Assembly: GCA_000437515.1 (NCBI GenBank)
Contig: FR898463.1
Span: 18,609-28,387, forward strand
Direction: 5' to 3'
Origin: Acidiphilium sp. CAG:727
GTDB taxonomy: Bacteria; Bacillota; Clostridia; Christensenellales; Borkfalkiaceae
DNA length: 9,779 bases
Positions 6,174 through 9,779 of this stretch are shown here, in pieces (the stretch's first letter is position 1; the number at the start of each line of letters is the position of its first letter). The translations under genes and the position numbers were made by a program. The notes beneath the pieces are model-generated. The model was not told the origin of the DNA. It saw only the letters and a program-made list of their open reading frames with translations, and made no database searches.

Positions 6174-6914
6174 ATGGATTGGCTGAAAATCAAAGATACG
6201 ATCTTTAATCGTAACTTAACCTGCAATTTATGCGGCAGGGAAAATTTCAACGGCAAGCCGTTTTGCGATAAATGCTATCCGTTGCTTGTAAGAAACGACG
6301 GCTATATCTGCGATCACTGCGGTTCGCCCGTCGAATATCCCGTGGAATATTGTAATTGTTGCGCGGGCAAAAACGTCAATTTCGACTTTGCGAGAAGCGA
6401 GTTTATCTATACGGGCGAGGTCAAAAAACTCGTACGCGCAATGAAGTTTTCGTCAAAAGCATACCTTGCCGACGTATTAGCCGAAGAAACTTTCGAAAAG
6501 TTTATAAAGTGCGGATATAAGGCGGATATAGTGCTTTACGTGCCTATGACGAAAAAGCGCGAAAGAAGCAGAGGTTACAATCAGGGCAGGCTTATCGCGC
6601 GGCGGATAGCCTACCTTGCGGGATTGCCGCTCGGCGACGGGGTGGTTTCTAAAAAAGAAGGCGTGGCGAGGCAGGTCGGGCTTACCCGCGAAGAGAGAAG
6701 AAGAAATCTCGACGGAAGTTTCCGCGTGGAAGATAAGTCCGCGGTTGCGGGCAAAAGAGTTCTGCTCGTCGACGACGTAATGACCACGGGTTCTACGATG
6801 GACGTGCTTTCCGCCGCTCTTAAAAAGGCGGGCGCGGCAGAAGTGAGCGTTTTAACCGTAGCCGTAACCGCGAGAAAATTCAATTTTCGCGCGGGCAATG
6901 AATCGGGCGAATAA
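6174..6914 (+). CDS. comF: ComF family phosphoribosyltransferase-like protein
   Basis: This 246-residue cytoplasmic protein belongs to the ComF/GntX family. An N-terminal zinc-finger region has cysteine pairs C17/C20, C31/C34, C46/C49 and a C60-x-C62-C63 cluster. The type I phosphoribosyltransferase fold follows, with a VPM...RSRGYNQGR segment (about 123-139) and the PRPP-binding loop VLLVDDVMTTGST (196-208, acidic pair D200-D201). In naturally competent bacteria ComF is needed for uptake or processing of transforming DNA; its enzymatic substrate is not settled. Many non-competent Bacillota also carry it, so its presence does not prove competence. The start ATG lies 1 nt after the HTH stop (TGAAATG), with GGGA about 7 nt upstream as a weak RBS, so translational coupling is likely. 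The next gene is secA after 137 nt. Confidence 0.93.
   Translation: MDWLKIKDTIFNRNLTCNLCGRENFNGKPFCDKCYPLLVRNDGYICDHCGSPVEYPVEYCNCCAGKNVNFDFARSEFIYTGEVKKLVRAMKFSSKAYLADVLAEETFEKFIKCGYKADIVLYVPMTKKRERSRGYNQGRLIARRIAYLAGLPLGDGVVSKKEGVARQVGLTREERRRNLDGSFRVEDKSAVAGKRVLLVDDVMTTGSTMDVLSAALKKAGAAEVSVLTVAVTARKFNFRAGNESGE
6869..6893. repeat. Near-perfect inverted repeat inside the 3' end of comF
   Basis: CGCGAGAAAATT (6869-6880) and AATTTTCGCGCG (6882-6893) are reverse complements except for one position, around a single C. In RNA this would give a nine-pair hairpin with one mismatch and a TTCAA loop, ending 21 nt before the end of the comF stop codon. No U-tract follows, so it is not an intrinsic terminator by itself. 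Confidence 0.55.
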
Positions 6915-6943
6915 CGGAAACCGTTCAAAAACCGCATTTTTTT
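6913..6943 (+). terminator. Weak terminator candidate after comF
   Basis: AACGG (6913-6917), an AAA loop and CCGTT (6921-6925) form a five-pair hairpin starting in the comF stop codon. A run of seven T residues follows only at 6937-6943. The 11-nt gap between stem and T-run makes efficient intrinsic termination doubtful, though a boundary here fits the separate secA promoter just downstream. Confidence 0.25.
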
Positions 6944-6974
6944 GCATTTTTCTTGAAATACTCACTTAAAATTA

Positions 6975-7003
6975 TTGAAAAATACGACTGAATATAGTAA
7001 AAT
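6975..7003 (+). promoter_or_regulatory. Promoter of secA
   Basis: TTGAAA (6975-6980), an exact 17-nt spacer and TAAAAT (6998-7003) match the sigma-A pattern well, in an AT-rich setting. Transcription would start near 7010 and give a leader of about 42 nt. A second TTGAAA at 6953-6958 has no partner -10 box. Confidence 0.75.
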
Positions 7004-7011
7004 ATATCAAA

Positions 7012-7027
7012 CGGCGAGTTTTTGCCG
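7012..7027 (+). promoter_or_regulatory. Short hairpin in the secA leader
   Basis: CGGC (7012-7015) and GCCG (7024-7027) can pair around an 8-nt loop at the very 5' end of the predicted secA mRNA. It may stabilise the transcript. It is too small to call a riboswitch, and no SecM-like arrest ORF fits in this leader. Confidence 0.3.
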
Positions 7028-7040
7028 CTAATTTTTATAA

Positions 7041-7046
7041 AAAGGA
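7041..7046 (+). promoter_or_regulatory. RBS that fixes the secA start
   Basis: AAAGGA lies 5 nt before ATG at 7052. It supports this start rather than the in-frame TTG at 7022, which would add ten residues before the usual SecA N-terminus and has no RBS. Confidence 0.85.
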
Positions 7047-7051
7047 TTGTT

Positions 7052-9751
7052 ATGGGGCTTATTAAATTTATTTTAAGCAGCGATTCGAGAATAAGTTTGC
7101 GTAAAATCAAGTCGCAGACCGAAAAAGTTCTCGCTCTTTCTCCGAAGTACGAAAAGATGACCGATTCGGAACTCAAAGACCAGACCGTCGCGCTTAAAAA
7201 CAGACTTAAAAACGGAGAAACTCTTGAAGACATAATGTACGACGCGTTCGCCGTCGTAAGAGAAGCGTCTTACAGAGTTCTTAACATGCGTCATTATCCC
7301 GTTCAGATTATGGGCGGTATATGCGTTCATCAGGGCAGAGTTGCCGAACTTAAAACGGGCGAAGGTAAAACGCTTATGGCGACCTTACCCGCGTACCTTA
7401 ACGCGCTCTCCGAAAAAGGCGTGCATATCGTTACGGTAAACGATTACCTTGCGAAGCGCGACGCCGAGTGGATGGGTAAAGTTTACAGATTTTTAGGGCT
7501 TACCGTCGGCGTCAATACCCACGATATGTCCGACGAGCAGAAGCGCGCCGCCTACGCCTGCGATATTACTTACGGAACGAACAACGAATTCGGTTTCGAC
7601 TATTTAAGGGACAACCTTAAAATCAGCATGGCGGATATGGTACAGCGCGGACTTAATTTCGCGATCGTCGACGAGGTGGACTCGATATTGATCGACGAAG
7701 CGAGAACTCCGCTTATCATTTCGGGCAGAGGCGAAAAATCGTCGAACCTTTATTACGACTGCAATCGCTTCGTCAAAACGCTCAAAGCCGACGAAGACTA
7801 CACCGTCGATCTCGAAGACAAGTCCGTACAGATTACCGAAGAAGGCGCGAGAAAAGCGGAAAAATTCTTCAATATCGAAAACCTTGCGGATATAGAAAAT
7901 TCCGAACTCAACCATCACATACAACAGGCTCTTAAAGCGCACTTTATTTTCAAGCGCGACAGCGATTATATCGTAAACGACGGCGAAATCGTAATAGTAG
8001 ACGAGTTTACGGGTCGTCTTATGATAGGCAGGCGTTATTCCGAAGGTCTGCACCAGGCAATCGAAGCCAAAGAAAACGTGGTGGTAAGAAACGAAAACAA
8101 GACTTACGCCACGATAACTTTCCAGAACTATTTCAGGCTTTACAATAAACTCTCGGGTATGACGGGTACTGCAAAGACCGAAGAGGAAGAATTCAGGACG
8201 ATTTACGGGCTCGACGTACTCGAAATTCCGACGAATAAGCCCGTACAGAGAATAGACTACCCGGACGTTATCTATTCGACGGCGGCGGGCAAACTCCGCG
8301 CGATAGTCGCCGAGATTATCGAACGCCACGCGACGGGGCAACCCATTCTCGTAGGTACGGTTACGGTAGAAAAGTCGGAAGAAATTTCCCGTTGGCTTAT
8401 CAAAAACAAGGTCAAACACAACATACTCAACGCCAAAAACCATAAGCGCGAAGCCGAAATCATAGCGCAGGCGGGTAAAAAGGGCGCGGTTACGATAGCC
8501 ACCAACATGGCGGGGCGCGGAACGGATATACTTCTCGGCGGCAACCCCGAATTTATGGCTGTACAGGACCTTCGCAACGAAGGATATTCCGACGACATGA
8601 TAGACGTCGCTACGTCTTACGTTCAGGATATAACCGACGAACAAAAAGCGGTAAGAGATAAATACCGCGAATACCTTAAAGAACACGAAGAAGTTACCGA
8701 CGCCGAAAAGAAAGAAGTAATCGCTCTCGGCGGTTTGCACATCATCGGTACCGAAAGACACGAATCCCGCCGTATCGACAATCAGTTGAGAGGTCGTAGC
8801 GGTCGTCAGGGCGACCCCGGATCTTCGCTATTCTTCATTTCGCTAGAAGACGATCTCGCGAAGCGCTTCGGCGGCGAGAGATTGCAAAGCATATACAGGG
8901 CTTTCAAGGTTGACGACGACACGCCGCTTCAATCGAAAATGCTCTCCCGTTCTATCGAAAACGCGCAGAGAACTATCGAAGGCAAGAACTTCGGCATAAG
9001 AAAACACATAATCGAATACGACGACGTAATGAACCTTCAACGTAAGATTATGTACGAAGAAAGAATGAAAGTTCTTCGCGGCGACGACGTTCATCAGGAC
9101 GTTCTGAACCTTATCCCCGACTTCGTCGCGGAAATCATCCGTTCCAACGCGGATATGAAGCAATCGCCCGTCGATTGGGATAAAGACAGACTCAATAAGG
9201 CTTTGGAAGACAGAGCCTTACCGCCCGAAACGAACTTTATTACCGACGAAGTCCTTGAAAATTGGGACGCCGAGTATATTATCGATAAAGCGGTAGAAAA
9301 AGTTATCGAGTGCTACGAAGAAAAGATTGCCCGCTATAAAGAACAAGGGCTTGACTTCTCCGATTTCGAAAGATTTATATTCCTTAAAGTCGTCGATAAC
9401 AAGTGGATAGACCACATCGACGCGATGGATAAACTCAAACGCGGCATTTCGCTCCGCGGTTACGCGAACGAAGACCCCGTTATCGCCTATAAAAAGGAAG
9501 GCGTAGAAATGTTCGACGCGATGACGGCGAGCATACAGGAAGACGTAGTCGCGTTGCTTCTTAAATCGGAACTTCGTAAAGTGGAAGAACCGCGCAAAGA
9601 ACCCACCGCCGATTTAGTCGAAAACGGCGGCTCGAACGACGGCTCGCGCGGCAACGCGCCCATCGTAAGGTCGTCTACGGTCGGCAGAAACGACCCGTGT
9701 CCTTGCGGATCGGGCAAAAAATTCAAAAACTGCTGCGGCAGAAACCTGTAA
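7052..9751 (+). CDS. secA: Preprotein translocase ATPase SecA
   Basis: This 899-residue protein is the ATP-driven motor that pushes unfolded preproteins through SecYEG. The first nucleotide-binding domain has Walker A in ELKTGEGKT (99-107) and the DEVD box at 207-210. The preprotein cross-linking domain follows (about 220-370). The second nucleotide-binding domain has NMAGRGTDI (485-493) and the GTERHESRRIDNQLRGRSGR block (566-585). Between them, about 500-557, is an acidic variable insertion common in bacterial SecA. The helical scaffold and wing domains follow, then a linker and the zinc-binding tail C883-x-C885-x8-C894-C895 that binds SecB and phospholipid in other bacteria. Length and motifs are complete, so this is the housekeeping SecA rather than a SecA2. 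It has its own promoter; the stop is 28 nt from the window end. In Bacillota prfB often follows, but it would lie outside the window. Confidence 0.99.
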   Translation: MGLIKFILSSDSRISLRKIKSQTEKVLALSPKYEKMTDSELKDQTVALKNRLKNGETLEDIMYDAFAVVREASYRVLNMRHYPVQIMGGICVHQGRVAELKTGEGKTLMATLPAYLNALSEKGVHIVTVNDYLAKRDAEWMGKVYRFLGLTVGVNTHDMSDEQKRAAYACDITYGTNNEFGFDYLRDNLKISMADMVQRGLNFAIVDEVDSILIDEARTPLIISGRGEKSSNLYYDCNRFVKTLKADEDYTVDLEDKSVQITEEGARKAEKFFNIENLADIENSELNHHIQQALKAHFIFKRDSDYIVNDGEIVIVDEFTGRLMIGRRYSEGLHQAIEAKENVVVRNENKTYATITFQNYFRLYNKLSGMTGTAKTEEEEFRTIYGLDVLEIPTNKPVQRIDYPDVIYSTAAGKLRAIVAEIIERHATGQPILVGTVTVEKSEEISRWLIKNKVKHNILNAKNHKREAEIIAQAGKKGAVTIATNMAGRGTDILLGGNPEFMAVQDLRNEGYSDDMIDVATSYVQDITDEQKAVRDKYREYLKEHEEVTDAEKKEVIALGGLHIIGTERHESRRIDNQLRGRSGRQGDPGSSLFFISLEDDLAKRFGGERLQSIYRAFKVDDDTPLQSKMLSRSIENAQRTIEGKNFGIRKHIIEYDDVMNLQRKIMYEERMKVLRGDDVHQDVLNLIPDFVAEIIRSNADMKQSPVDWDKDRLNKALEDRALPPETNFITDEVLENWDAEYIIDKAVEKVIECYEEKIARYKEQGLDFSDFERFIFLKVVDNKWIDHIDAMDKLKRGISLRGYANEDPVIAYKKEGVEMFDAMTASIQEDVVALLLKSELRKVEEPRKEPTADLVENGGSNDGSRGNAPIVRSSTVGRNDPCPCGSGKKFKNCCGRNL

Positions 9752-9779
9752 AAATTTATAAAACGAAGACGGCGGGCGG

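Noticed and set aside
7022..7051. Longer secA start at TTG 7022
   Set aside because: It would run through the leader hairpin and the RBS; ATG 7052 has AAAGGA at ideal spacing and gives the usual SecA N-terminus.
6904..7051. Riboswitch or SecM-like arrest peptide upstream of secA
   Set aside because: The predicted leader is about 42 nt with one 4-bp stem, and there is no separate upstream ORF with an RBS.
7604..8761. A 385-codon open frame on the minus strand, antisense to secA
   Set aside because: It lies entirely inside a conserved secA gene, its composition (very rich in F, Y, V, R) is what the reverse complement of this codon usage produces, and it matches no family I recognise.
1..9779. 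Phage, transposon or restriction-modification island
   Set aside because: I found no transposase, integrase, methylase, terminal inverted repeats or tRNA attachment site. The HNH gene alone does not support mobility, and base composition looks even across the genes.

Overview
The window looks like chromosome from a mid-GC Bacillota bacterium, most likely a Clostridia-type anaerobe. The pointers are purine-rich Shine-Dalgarno sites, TTGaca/TAtaaT-type promoters, a short RNase E/G without the long proteobacterial C-terminal tail, a DhaS-like TetR regulator, and comF next to secA. I cannot name a genus. Coding density is high: four genes run on the minus strand (61-3751) and five on the plus strand (3897-9751), diverging from one 145-bp intergenic region. 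I see no rRNA, tRNA, insertion sequence or CRISPR, and no gene-free stretch longer than 300 bases.

Minus strand, in transcription order: a multi-span membrane protein with a large, probably external helical domain (2360-3751); a single-span membrane protein (1801-2355); a secreted or membrane-anchored metallo-beta-lactamase-fold hydrolase resembling the ComEC nuclease domain (624-1808); and a TetR-family regulator (61-615). Gaps of 4 and 8 nt and one 8-nt overlap argue for a single operon. A strong sigma-A-type promoter lies directly before the first gene and implies an almost leaderless mRNA. The function of this operon is unknown to me. It is the least explained part of the window and the best candidate for an undescribed system, probably envelope or extracellular.

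Plus strand: RNase G/E (3897-5393), an HNH-fold endonuclease-like protein (5447-5884), a short XRE-type HTH ORF that looks degenerate (5969-6172), the ComF phosphoribosyltransferase-like protein (6174-6914), then secA (7052-9751) behind its own good promoter. RNase G is an RNA-decay/maturation enzyme, ComF is a DNA-uptake-linked protein and SecA is the secretion motor. These are housekeeping or competence genes placed side by side, not an evident pathway. The HTH ORF keeps its reading frame and full length but has polar residues or prolines at conserved hydrophobic positions, and its stop codon is 1 nt from the comF start.

The main points for a second look are the leaderless-type start at 3751, the four-gene envelope cassette, and the eroded HTH that may still be translationally coupled to comF.
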